A DNA stretch of 64,000 nt from Fulvia fulva. Its lineage: Eukaryota > Ascomycota > Dothideomycetes > Mycosphaerellales > Mycosphaerellaceae. Positions 43,618 through 54,900 of the stretch are shown piece by piece. The notes beneath the pieces are model-generated. The model saw nothing but the letters and a program-made list of their open reading frames with translations, was not told the origin of the DNA and made no database searches. The first letter of the stretch is position 1. Each line of letters begins with the position of its first letter. Where the stretch lies: assembly GCF_020509005.1 (NCBI RefSeq), contig NC_063013.1:2542001-2606000 (forward strand), written 5' to 3'. A program made the position numbers and the translations under genes.

Positions 43618-44146
43618 CCTAATATTATAGTCTCCCTATAGAGTGTATAGAAGGTAGGGACAGAAGAACCTTAGAGTACTTAGAAGTCGTTAAGAAGTAA
43701 AAGTCTAGCTTAGTATATAAGCGCTAAGAATTATATACCCCGTAATATTTACTACGGGACCTAGCCCTCTAAATTTACTACTCTACTAACCCTTAATAGA
43801 TTCACTTCGGCTCGTAACTATATAACTAACGGCACTCCCGCGAGTACCCGCGACTACGCTAGACCCTAGAAGAAGTACGTAGAAGACTCGGAACGTAGGG
43901 TAGGTTAGAATAAGGTTTTAAGTCAAGCTACTAAGCGCGGCTTCGTACGGGTTAGTCCTATTAATACGGGGATACGTACTCGCGAGGGTCGCGTATAAGT
44001 ATCTAGCCTTCCCTAGGCCTCTCTTACTTTCTTCGTCTTTCGTTTTATGTAGTAATCATACTATACCCTTTGTATCTACACTTCGTACCTATATTCTCGC
44101 TTTTACTCTTATATCTTATAGGCTAGGCTCTTGCCCTAACACCTAC
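43618..44146 (+). repeat. Old, RIP-mutated solo LTR of Gyp1
   Basis: The LTR proper is 43623-44141 (519 bp), starting TATTATAGTCTCC (Gyp1: TGTCATGGTCTCC) and ending CCCTAACA (Gyp1: CCCTGACA). Flanks cctaa (43618-43622) and cctac (44142-44146) are a 5-bp duplication with one difference. It is 76 bp longer than the other Gyp1 LTRs because of an extra segment at about 43797-43872. It interrupts the Lin4 reverse transcriptase just before the catalytic motif. Confidence 0.88.
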
Positions 44147-45672
44147 TTACCTCTCCGTAAACCTTAGTATCGGGATTTATAGACAATATAAACATTCTAG
44201 CCTAGTTAGACTCGATAGAGGAGAACTTTCGCCTCCTTAAAGATAGGTATAAGAAATACAAGGAGTAGGTAGAGAAGTATAGTACCCGGTTCGCCCCTAA
44301 AAAGTACTAGCTTATATACTATAGTAAAGCGAGAATATACTATAATATAAAGGCGGCGGTAAGAATCTAAGGCTACGAGACTAAGCTATTAGCGGAGCTA
44401 CGAGTACTAGGGATCTAGCTCGACCCGAAGCTAAGCTAGAACGTATAGATTAAGAAAGCCTAGAGTCGAGCGTAAGTTAACGAAGCCTCGATAAAGAGGA
44501 TTACGGCGTCTATATAGAGAGTAATATTCGATAAGGTAAGGGTAATATATTAGGCGATCGTTAGACTAGCTATATTATACGGGGCATAGATCTAGGGTAT
44601 AGGAGGCGTAGGTAAGCCGATCCCGAAACGGATAGAGTAACCCCTAAATAGGACTTAGGTAGGTAACCTACGTAGAATACTAGGGGTATATAAGATAACG
44701 TTAATAAGTACGGTAGAAATAGAGACGGAAACACCTCTAATCGGCTAATATAACCGGAGAATAAGAATTTAATACGCGGTAAAGACGATAGATTACCTAG
44801 TATAAACTACGATCTAGGAGGTAAAGAATAAGATAGAAAGCCGCTACCGGAGAGGGGCCGGATATAGGATAAGCTAAAAAGAGGATGACCTTACTACCTT
44901 CGCGGCCGTATAGATAAGTACCGAATAGCTAGTACGAAAAGAGGAGGAGCGTAGGACTCGCTAGGCCGGCGGGAGTAAGGCTAAGACCTAAAGTCTAGCG
45001 GAATAGATAGCGAGCTACCTATAGGAGTAGGACTAGAAAAGGAAGCCCCCTAAGACAATAGGCCCGATAGTACTCCGAGCTTTCTAGAGACATAATTACT
45101 AGCTATATAGGGACCTAATAAGGGCCGAAGCAAGTATAGCGATCTAAATCAGGTCCGAATATATTAGACTAGTGGCCTACCTATTTAGGAGACGCGTACT
45201 AGACATCTATAGCCTAGCCTACTAGTGTGGCTACCTATCGTAAAGCCTAGAACATATACTACTAAGATGCCCGTAGTAGGCGAGAGGTAGGGGAAATTGG
45301 AGGCACTAAGCGGGAAGGAGAGACTATAAGTCAATTATTAGGGACAAAGGTAATATTCGCCGAATCGCTCGGTAGATACTATAGTAGGGATATGTCTAGT
45401 AGTTTAGCCTTACTAGCGAGACGGAGGAGTAGATAGACAAAAGGCAGAAGCTAGGGGAGTTATAGATAGAGTAGTTATTAGGGCAGGCCTATAACACTAG
45501 CGTATCCTTAATAAGGGAAATCTAAGACGATAACGAGGGGGAAAAGACAGGCGGGAAGGAGGAGGGGTTTTTACTAATACGGTTTCCCCTCTATATATAC
45601 GAAAACAAGATAGTATAGCTATATAGGCTAAAGAGCACTATAATAGCTTAAATGAAATATCTATCTATCTAT

Positions 45673-46120
45673 ATACTACCGCCCTATTATCGCTAGACAA
45701 TACTACCGCGTTTTAACGTAATAGTAGTTTAATAGGCTTTACGAAGCTAAGAAGCGCTAGTACTTATATATAGGTCGTATCGAGGAGGTTACTAGAGAGT
45801 CTAAGGTTATAACCTCGCTATATCGTTACTATTACGGTAATATAAGAGTAGGGTATCCGTACCGTAAGTATACCTATATTACTACTTAGTAATAGGAGGG
45901 TAAGAGAGGCTAAAGGAAGTATAGCCGGTATTATTAGTTACGGAAGCCTTACGGGGTATAGGTAGATATTATAATATCTAGCTCTTAAGTAGCTTTCGAG
46001 TATATCGTTTTGTCTATATTAATTTTATCTCGTATCTTATTATCGTATTCGGCCGTCCTATTGTACCGTTGTAACCGCGTTCGTAGACTTTAGGGTAGGT
46101 ATAGACCTAGAGACTTATTA
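45673..46120. other. RIP-mutated DNA without recognisable content
   Basis: About 450 bp between the Lin4 tail and the Fot1-like element. CA/TG are scarce. Short plus-strand frames have Tyr/Arg-rich translations broken by stops, and I cannot assign them to a family. It is probably a further old repeat or part of the locus that later carries the RecQ-like relic. Confidence 0.4.
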
Positions 46121-46122
46121 TA

Positions 46123-46179
46123 ACGTACTTTACTACTAAGCGGGCTATACTACCGAGCGGGCCACTTTTACTAAGAACT
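46123..46179 (+). repeat. Left terminal inverted repeat of the Fot1-like element
   Basis: It starts acgtactttactac and ends ctaagaact. It pairs with 47647-47703 in inverse orientation. It contains aagcgggctatac and gagcgggccac boxes. Confidence 0.92.
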
Positions 46180-46219
46180 GTACCACTTCTATAGATATAG
46201 CTATATAGCTACTATTATA

Positions 46220-47590
46220 GCGTATATTGTCTTTAAACGAGGCCAAACTGACCTTAGCTATCTAGGCTACGAAACGCGACGCGATAATCACGAATTGTCA
46301 TGGTCTCCCTACAGAGTGTACAGAAGGTGGGGACAGAAGAGTCTCAGAGCGCTCAGAAGTCGTCAAGAAGTGACAGTCCAGCTTGGTGTGTGAACGCCAA
46401 GAATCACATGCCCCGTAACATTCACTACGGGACCCAGCCCTCCAGATTCACCCCTCTACCAAACCTTGAAGCACGTGGAAGACTCGGATCGTAGGGCAGG
46501 TTGGAATAAGGTTTTGAGCAAAGCTGCTAAGCGCGGCTTCGCACGGGTTAGCCCTGTTGATGCGGGGACACGCACTCGCGAGGGTCGCGTATAAATATCT
46601 GGCCTTCCCTAGGCCTCTCTTGCTTTCTTCGTCTTTTGTTTTGTGTAGCAATCATACCATGCCCTTTTGCATCTGTACTTCGCACCTGCATTCTCGCTTT
46701 CACCCTTACATCTCACAGGCCAGGCTCTCGCCCTGATACGAATCGACTTTCTATAAAGGTATACGACGCGTCTCGAACTATACTAGGGTATCGATTGAAT
46801 AGACGACCTCCTTAGGGTGACTACGAGCCCAATTCGAAGAAGCTTATAGAGCTAGAAGAGAGAGTGATACTTAAGTATATACTCGAGCTAGATCTTAGAG
46901 GTTTCCCGCTATTAAAGGCTAGTATACGAGTAATAGCCGATTTATTACTATAAGAGAAGGGTCTTAAGCCCGCTAGTCTTAATTCGATAGACAGGTTTAT
47001 TAGGCGGTATCGTGAGCTAAAGGTTCGTATAACACGTAGATACGATCGTTAGCGAGCCCTAATAGAAGATCTAGACGTTATCGAGAAGTAGTTCTTACTT
47101 ATACGTAATATAAAGGAGAAGTATAGTATCCTTAACTAGGACACCTATAACTTCGACGAGATAGGGTTTATAATAGGTGTCATTACGTCTTAGAGCGTCG
47201 TTACGGGTTTAGAAAGGCGTAGTAGAAAGAGGAAGGTCGTTTAATAGAGTAATAGAGAGGGAGTATAGAGATAGCGTATTAGATAGCTCTTATACGAAGC
47301 GAGATTAGTAAGCTACGCAAGTCTAACGAGGCCCTTATATAGCGAAAAGCACGAAAGCGCAAGTATATTCAGTCTAGAGGGTCTCTAACCTTCGATAAGG
47401 CGTCGCAATTGATACCTCTAGAGGATACTAGGAGGTAGGAAGTGAGTAGAGAGTCGCTAGATAGTGTTCGGCTAGTACTAAGGCTACGACGCTATAAGCG
47501 ATATAGCGAGTCGGAGTATAACGTACGTACCTATTAAGTAGACTCGCTAGATAGCGAAGAATCCAAAGAGGAATTGTCCTCCTAGTAACG
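46220..47590 (+). pseudogene. Fot1/pogo-type transposase relic
   Basis: Before the LTR the frame shows a helix-turn-helix start ('LNEAKLTLAI.ATKRDA', about 46230-46290), which continues after it as 'VYDASRTILGYRLNRR' (about 46755-46805). A second DNA-binding half follows ('RGFPLLKASIRVIAD', then 'RFIRRYRELKVR'), and then the first catalytic Asp in 'YNFDEIGFIIGV' (about 47149-47185). Past about 47260 the sequence jumps to a C-terminal region ('RKARKRKYIQSRGSLTF', about 47340-47400) with an acidic Ser-rich end, so the remaining catalytic Asp residues are absent. Several TAG/TAA stops are present. It is not functional. Confidence 0.78.
46291..46743 (+). repeat. Young solo LTR of Gyp1 (443 bp)
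   Basis: The LTR proper is 46296-46738, flanked by cgaat (46291-46295 and 46739-46743). It has the same length as the Gyp1 LTRs and differs from them at only a handful of sites, mostly C-to-T or G-to-A; the last CA is TA. It lies inside the heavily RIP-mutated Fot1-like element, so it arrived after most of that RIP. Confidence 0.95.
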
Positions 47591-47646
47591 ATTCTATAGG
47601 ATGTCGTCGTTTTAAGATACCGTTGTAATTAAAGTAGAAGTAGTAT

Positions 47647-47703
47647 AGTTCTTAGCAAAAGTGGCCCGCTCGGTAGTATAGCCCGATCGGTAGTAAAGTA
47701 CGT
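47647..47703 (-). repeat. Right terminal inverted repeat of the Fot1-like element
   Basis: This is the reverse complement of the left repeat with about four mismatches, three of them clustered where the left has taag and the right cgat. Confidence 0.92.
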
Positions 47704-47705
47704 TA

Positions 47706-48000
47706 CGCTATATTATATTATAGCGTATAAAAAGTACTAGAGATACTATAATATTAGTAATATATTAGAAGCTAGTTAAAGATATAAAAGAAGACTCGAA
47801 AGGAAAGTAGATAGAGGATAACGAAACTTATTCTTAGTAATACGTAAGCTTTCAGTAGGCTATTCTATAGTCTACGTAGGCGGTAGTACCTATAATTCGA
47901 TCCTTCCTATCCTATCCTCTAAACCTTGCTAATAGTAACATTAAATCTATTAATAATAGTAATAATAACGTACTTTTGTTAATAATAGAATAACGACGGT
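47706..48000. other. AT-rich RIP-mutated DNA, no assigned content
   Basis: It begins with a tata-rich run (cgctatattatattatagcg, a near-perfect palindrome at 47706-47725) and Lys-rich broken frames. No family is recognised. It separates the Fot1-like element from the end of the RecQ-like relic. Confidence 0.4.
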
Positions 48001-51000
48001 CCTATCTACTCTCTCGCTTTACCTTTATCCTTACTAAGACGACGTATACGTCTCTTACCTTCCTTAATATCTATAGCCCTCTTATCTTCTAAACTACTAC
48101 TTAAATATAGACTACGGCTACTATTACGCGCTTCCTATTACTATTAAGACTCCCTCGCCTTCTCTATCTATATTAATATACGAGATAAACGGCGAGTAGG
48201 TAATAACTCTACGACTTCTATAGTATTACGCTTAGAAGCGTTCTTCTTCTTTAGCTAGATATATAGCTAGCTATTCTAGATAGTCTTACGATAAAGAGTT
48301 ACTTCCTTAGTAGAGCTCTATATAGTAGATTAGGTTCTCTTATTACGATCCGCTAGAGTCTAAGTCGGACGAGATAATAAGAGTATAGCGATAGCTATAG
48401 TATCTTAAGCTACTTTAGCCGCCTTGGCTACCTTTATATCGGCACGCTACTTCTTTTTTATTCCTAAATACGGCGTATATATTATTATTGATATAGTTCA
48501 GCTTATTAATTAGGTTACCTAGTCTCCTATCTTTAGAATCCTATATTACGAGTAGTAGTACTTTCTTCTCGATACCCTATTTAGTTAAACCTAGCTTATT
48601 AGTAGATACTATACTCTAGAAGATACGAGCTAGCTCCTTTATTGTACTTTTATCTATAAAGAAGTTAGCTAGAATATCGAATTTACGATTACGTAGAAAC
48701 TCGATTTCAGCCTAAGTTTAGTACTACTTTATAATTAATAATAAAGTAGATATAGCTCGTAATCCGGCTTAAGGCGCCTTCGGAATTAGCGGACGTATTA
48801 GTATAATTAAGAGCTATATAAAGAGGGTCGGGTTATAGTAGTTATAATAATACCTAGGTAGTATAATATTATCTAGTAGGTACTAAGTATCGTCCTCGCC
48901 GAGGTATTATAAGATCACCTAGCGAGGATTAGCGTCGTCCTTCTTAATAAAGAATAGGTTCTAGACTATAAGCTAGATAAATAGAATAAGCTTACGAGCT
49001 ACTTCCTCGGTAGTATTCTACGTCTTCGTAGTCTTTAGATAACTATTATTAATATCGACGTTACCTATACCGCAATTTATCTAAGTATTAGCGTTATCGT
49101 TATTACCTATAAGGTTATTAAGATTCTCTAGGCCGTCGAACTTGTCGAGAAAGTTAAGAAGGTTACTAGGTATTTAAGTATCTACCGTCTACGATTACTA
49201 TAGTCCTAATAGCCGAGCTAGTATATATAGCTACGACTATTACGAGCGCGAGAGACCTCGAGTACTAGCTTTATTAGGCTTAGAGGCTAGTAGTAAGGAG
49301 CCCTCCTTTAGCTATCCGATTCTATCGCTAATAATATATAGTAAGAAGATAAATGCTTCGCTAAATAGGCTAATACGCCGAGTATAGCGACTAAGACGCT
49401 AGATTATATCTTCTAGGTTATAGGTAATAGGGAACTTAGCCTAGGTAATACGCTTTATATCGCCGATATTTAAGCTAACGGCTAATACGGTTATAGTACC
49501 TATAATACGGATACGGGAGTCTAGCTTACTAAACTCCTTATAACGTACTTCCTTATCGAATTCCGGGACCTCGCTCGTATATACCTAGACGACCTTACGT
49601 ATATCGATAGTACTGTTTATCCTATAAAGGGTATACTACTAGGTTAGTAGAAAGTCCTTAGTCTTCTCGATAAGCTACTAGCGTATAGTATCGATAAAGT
49701 TACTAATATATATATATATATATATATATACCTATCGACAAAGACTATAGGTTTAGAGATGTCCTAGGGTATAGCCTTCTATACGAGCTTAATATCGTCC
49801 CTATCACTATATAGGTCCTCTTCCTCGATAACCTTAGTTACTTTATTAAGAAGGAAGTATAGATAATTATACCCGCTAAGCTATATCTTCGGGATCTTCT
49901 TAAGGATATATATAAGGTCGGGTCTATTAATACTACTACGGATAATCTTAGTCTAGTAGTAGCTATTACCTAACTTACGGAAGCTAGTATACTTAAGGAT
50001 AAATACTTAAGTAGCTTTAGATACTATCGTCGATACGCCGAACTAGATAGTATCGCGACGTAGTAGACTACGTAGCTATCTTACTTTGATATACTCCGGC
50101 CTAAACTTCTACTACTTATCGACTAGGTAGACCTTACTAAATACGGCTATAGATATACAATTACGTAGCTTTATACTACGGATATACTTACGGAAAGCGG
50201 GTAAGTTAGCCTACTCGGGGCTTATAAGGATATAATAATACTACCCGGCTATAATCTTATATAGTAAGCCTAGATCCTTCTTAAGGGTATTAGTATTAAC
50301 CTCTATAGCGTAGATAAGGCCTAATATAACGGTACTAAGCTTCTAGACATCTCTAGCCTACTTAATACCTAACCGGTTTAGTAGTACGAGCTAGATTATA
50401 ATATGTCTATTAAGGATAGTATAGCTCTAGAATAATAGTAATTTGCCCTCTCTAGTCTCCGCGATTATAAGCTTATTATTTAAGCCGAAGATTAGGCTCT
50501 ATACCGTATCGATCTATATCTACTTTAGCTTAAAGTTCTTATTAGGATATAGTATATCTAGGATCTTATATATACCGAGTTCGTATATACGTCTCTAGAC
50601 TAGCTCCGCCTCTTTATTTATACCCGCGTTATATACTAGTCGCTAAAGCTCCTTAAAGCTAAAGTCGGTATCGAGGATCTAGTTAGTCTTATTAATAAAG
50701 TAGATACTTAGCTAAAGCTTAGTTATAGGTAGCGGATTAGTAGTATATTTAGTACTCTAGTCTACTAGCCTCGGGCGTACTAATAGTACTAGATTACCTA
50801 CTATAGTACATATAGCCTATAGTCTACGCTATATCTTATTACGAGTTTAGTCTTATCTAGCCTAGGTATTACGCTACTTTTACGATAGCTACGACTTATT
50901 CTTCTCTAGAAAGGTCTTATTAGGCTTATTCTTCTTCTTACTACGGCCTCTACCTACTATCTTACTCATTAGCTCGGTCTCGATATTATAGTAATTAGAT

Positions 51001-51159
51001 AAAAGGGTAGGTAGGTAGTAGGTATAGCGGTCGAGATACTTTAGTAAGATATAGTAGATATATTAGTATTATAAATAAGTAGATAGCTAGAAACTCGCGG
51101 TATTTAAGAAGGGTATACGGTAATACGGCTTAGCTCGTAATGCGGCTATTATTAGCTAT

Positions 51160-51394
51160 TGTTAAGAACATATAGGCCGTAGGTCAAGTATGTAGGTATA
51201 GGTATGTTATGTAACTAGATTACGTAACTAGGGTTTACTAGCTTATAGGCTAGTAAACATCCGGACACCTAGTATCTACCTATACTATAATACTAGCGAT
51301 ACTATATATAGATACACGCTATCCTATTAGGTCCTTCTTCGTCTTTCGTATAATCCGCCGTCTTCTACTACTACGTAACTCGTACCTTTTAATA
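51160..51394 (+). repeat. Cop1 5' LTR (235 bp)
   Basis: It starts TGTTAAGAACA. Against the 3' LTR it shows several G-to-A and C-to-T changes, for example gtaactagattacgtaac here against gtgactagatcacgtgac there. Confidence 0.9.
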
Positions 51395-51929
51395 GGTTAT
51401 AAGCCCGGGTTAGTAACTCGGTATTTCACCCTTAACAAAGTCGTATTAGAGTTATTCCTCTTTAGAACAAAGGGAAGGCAGACTAGAGGCCGTACCCGCC
51501 TTATATAGGAAGCTATAGCCGTGCTATAGGTATATATAAGACGTAAAAGAGCCTAGTAAGGCACTATTAGACTCCGAGTTAGGGAGCCTATACTAATACC
51601 TTAGACAAGTAGGCGAGCTTACTAAGAAGAGTCGCTCTCCGGACATCGCGTTCGTATCGACTAACTGTTTATTCTAAGAGAGCCGTAGTGTCTTAGAAAC
51701 CCCCTCTACTAAGAGAGTTACGCTATAGTGTCTTAGTACTAATACGATCCTTACCGACCGACTTTCCTCCTCTTCCCGGCGGATAGCTATCCTCTCCGCT
51801 ATCAACCTCGCGTTCGGTTCGGTTTATCCCATTTCGATCCGATCGCGTACGACCGAATATATCCTTTTACCTAAGGGTAGCTAACCTATCCCTTAACTTA
51901 CAAAAAATAGAGAACGAGACTAGGTTTAT

Positions 51930-54900
51930 AAGAAAGAGAGTAGTACCTATTCTAACAAGAGAGAACTACGAAATATAGTTCAAGCTAATAAGAATACACC
52001 TGGTATTAAAGTAGGTTGACTAGGTCCTCGAAGACATTATTACGGACATTCCCGCTACAACCCTATCTATAGCAACACCCTCTATATTATCGGAGTTATC
52101 CCTTCCTTTAGATCAAGCGATAAGGAAGGTATCGTATAGACGGCATAATGTAACGGCCCTATATAAGATGTATATCTATCTGTCGACAGATAATTAAGAG
52201 ATAATATACGAGATCCGGTATACGAAGGAGTTGTAGGAATAGGCTAAAGCTAAATATAAGAGAAGACTTCTCGCTACTAGAAGAAGTTTGCTTTAGTAAT
52301 ACACTAATTTCGTGATGACAGAGGACCAGTTAATAGATAACGCCTAGTAGGAGCTTAGCTTAATTATAAGGAGGGCTGTTTTAATCTCGCCTTAGTTCTA
52401 AGACATTAAGACTAAGGACAGAAAGATCTAGCAACTCTTAGTAGCTCTACTAGACTCATTTAGCTCAATTCGCGATGCAATTGATACCTAGGTAAATCTC
52501 TCACTATAAGACATTCTTACAATTCTTAGGGAGAAGTAAGAATCAATAATTTATTAAGGGATAGCTATATTTGCTAAGAAGGGTTTCTAGGGCAAGCTTA
52601 CGTACTATCTCTACGGTAGTGACTATTTTATTAGCAAGTGCCTACACCTTTCTATAGCTTAGTAGGCTATTAGGAATAAGGACAAACTAGCTAGGGTTAC
52701 CTACCCTACTAAGAGACAACCGTCACTACCTCGTAGGAGGTCATTATTACTAAACCTTCGTGATGTCCTTAAGGTAATAACGGACCTTATAAAGTAGATA
52801 AAGGAGAGCCGTAAGCCAAAGGCCTCCTCTAGTAAGAAGCCTATAAGGGCCTATACGACCTAGGAAGACGCATTAGACTCTAAGATACTATTAGAAGATG
52901 ATAATGTTAATAAGGTTGCCTATTCCACTATAGAAGCCAAGGGTGAGTACCCCTCGTCCGAGTAGTTACTTGACTCTTGTGCTTTATTATATGTAACTGA
53001 CCAAGATTTACTATTTAGGACACTAAAGCCTCTTTAAAAGAGGAAGTAGATCAAGGTTAGGGGTGGCTATCTACAAGCTACATATATAGGAAGTGTAGTA
53101 ATAGGTGGTCCTTCTAGAAAGCAAATTGTCTTAGAAAATGTCCTATTTGTTCCTAGCCTTAGAGTTAGTCTTGTTTCGTAGAATCAGTTTAGCTAATAGT
53201 TTACTATCTAACTACCTAGTTTCACCCTAAAATCCTTGTCTAGTAAACCCGTTGTCTAGACCAAACTTCGAGGAGGAGTACCGTTTATCTACTCGATCTC
53301 GGAAATTCTTAAGCTATTATATACTAGTATACTCTCTTAAGAACGTAATAGCACCGCTATAGCTAATACTAAGTCCGAAGATTAGTAGGAGCTATAGTAT
53401 AAAAGATATACATACCTTAGTAAGGGACTACTAAGAAACCTTTATAGAGTCACTAATAAGAAAGATCCTATCCCTATTCCTTCTAAATACCTAAGTTATA
53501 AGGTATGCTCCCTTGCTAATATAAGGAAGTTTAAGGGACCTACTATAGAGAGAAAAGGAGAAAGGCTAGCCCTTGTCTCTATTAACATCTATAGGCCTTT
53601 TTAGGGCGTAGTCTCTATACTAGGATATAAATATTAGCTCAAGATTATAGAGAACTTCTCTAGGAAGAAGTAGGTAATCCCTTTAAAGGCTAGGAGCGAC
53701 GCTCCTACAGCCCTACGAGATTAGAAGGTCTAGGTAGAACAGTAGTCAAGGTGCTTTCTATCTACGATCCGTAGTAATAGTATAAAGGAAATTCTCGCCT
53801 TACTAAAAGAGTAGGAGAAGGAGTTTAGTACTTAGATAGACATAACTAATGCCTATAACTCTCTTTAAAATAGACCTATAGAAAGGTCAATTTAAGCCTC
53901 TAAGAACATAGTCCGGGCTATACTTAAAGACTCTAGTATACTAGTTAAGTTCTAGCTAGAAGCTATATAAGTACAGACTATAATTAGAAATAGACTGCCT
54001 AATAGTCCGATTATTAATAGTATTGCTCTTTTACTAGAAGAAGCCTTTACTAGCTAAGTACCGTTAGTCGACTATTTCTGCGTCTAGGGATATGAAGCTA
54101 TAGTCTATATAGACCTAAGAGCCTAACCTTAAGGCTTAGGGAGAGATAAGTTGATAAACCGAGAGAAAGAAGCCGTGTTTATAGGCTACTTAGAAAACAC
54201 TATAAAACAATAGCTATTCTAGGATCCCGACATAAAAGCTATAAAAACGTATAGTCACGTCGAGTAGTTTAAGAATAAGAAGGGGGGAGATATAGATCTT
54301 AGTATTACCTTTACTAACTAGCTAAGTCGAGCGCTATAGCGTAATCCTATTAGGAGGAGGCCCTTTAGGGCGAAATTTTCCGATAGGGGATTATTAGAGA
54401 CACCGTTACGAAGGCTAGGAGAAAATATTAAGGCGGTTTTAATACTATCGAAGGCCTATAACGGTGGATCTATACAGAACCTACCCAAGTTATTAATACT
54501 ATAGTAACCGCTGTTTATATAACTTCCCTCTCCCCTAAAGGACATTAGGGAATACTAGAAGTTTAGAGATTAGGGTACTCTAATAAAAGAAAAAGAAGAT
54601 GTCGTTTAGTTCGACCTATCCGAACACCTGGCGCTACCTTAGGTTATAGGCAACAAGAGGTTAAGGGGGGACGGAGATAATAACTCTAAAGAGTATAAGG
54701 CTAAATACTATAAGGCTCTTATTGCCTAGATGTTCTATCTAGACCCTATAATAAGCTAGGTAGAGGAGATTCTAAACGACGTAGAAGAACATACATTTGC
54801 TACTATTAGGTAGGCTATAGCCTATTAGTAGAAAGTGCTAATCCTAAAGTCATATAAGGTAGCCGTAGGAGACCCTAAATAGGGATATATATAGAGAGAG

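Larger units (their letters stand above)
29000..45500 (+). pseudogene. Lin4 ORF2: endonuclease and reverse transcriptase, interrupted by Gyp2 and an LTR
   Basis: The endonuclease is visible from about 29760 ('VYNPLP', then 'LLGDFNLYYL' near 29880). The reverse transcriptase begins near 30800 ('ALGLDRILN' for the usual ALGPDGIPN). Gyp2 interrupts it at 30917-43072, after which the frame resumes with 'IVLLNIIGKVLEKIVA' near 43170 and 'LLSLDIVGAFDNV' near 43375. The old Gyp1 LTR splits the 'LSPILFL' block from the catalytic motif, which reads FIDN instead of FVDD (near 44175). A C-terminal Cys/His region follows near 45220. Dozens of TAG/TAA stops make it a relic. Confidence 0.75.
20362..45672 (+). 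mobile_element. Lin4: RIP-saturated LINE, the outermost layer, spread over 25 kb
   Basis: ORF1 remnants start near 20590, ORF2 runs through to about 45500, and an (ATCT)n tail ends near 45672. After removing Lin3, the Lin3 fragment, Gyp2 and the old Gyp1 solo LTR, about 5.3 kb of LINE remains, a full-length size. Protein similarity to Lin1 continues across every insertion. The 5' edge is uncertain: it adjoins the end of the Gyp3-a LTR at 20361, and a 7-bp tatacta occurs at both 20355-20361 and 45666-45672, shorter than the other LINE duplications. RIP is near saturation: 12 CA/TG in 540 bp at 43081-43620. Confidence 0.8.
46121..47705 (+). mobile_element. Fot1/pogo-like DNA transposon with 57-bp inverted repeats, internally deleted
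   Basis: The element proper is 46123-47703, flanked by TA (46121-46122 and 47704-47705), the target duplication of the Tc1/mariner-pogo group. Terminal inverted repeats: 46123-46179 and 47647-47703, differing at about four positions. Each contains two GCGGGC boxes. The transposase relic reads on the plus strand. A Gyp1 solo LTR (46296-46738) is inserted near its N-terminus. Without the LTR the element is only about 1.13 kb, shorter than usual Fot1 elements (about 1.9 kb), so a central piece is missing. It is heavily RIP-mutated. Confidence 0.9.

Noticed and set aside
20355..45672. tatacta as the target duplication of Lin4
   Set aside because: Not accepted as proof: 7 bp is half the length seen for other LINEs here, and at the left side the same bases are the end of the Gyp3 LTR, also present in Gyp3-b.
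49709..49732. (TA)n run as a replication origin or regulatory element
   Set aside because: A short dinucleotide run is expected in RIP-mutated, TA-rich DNA and has no further context.
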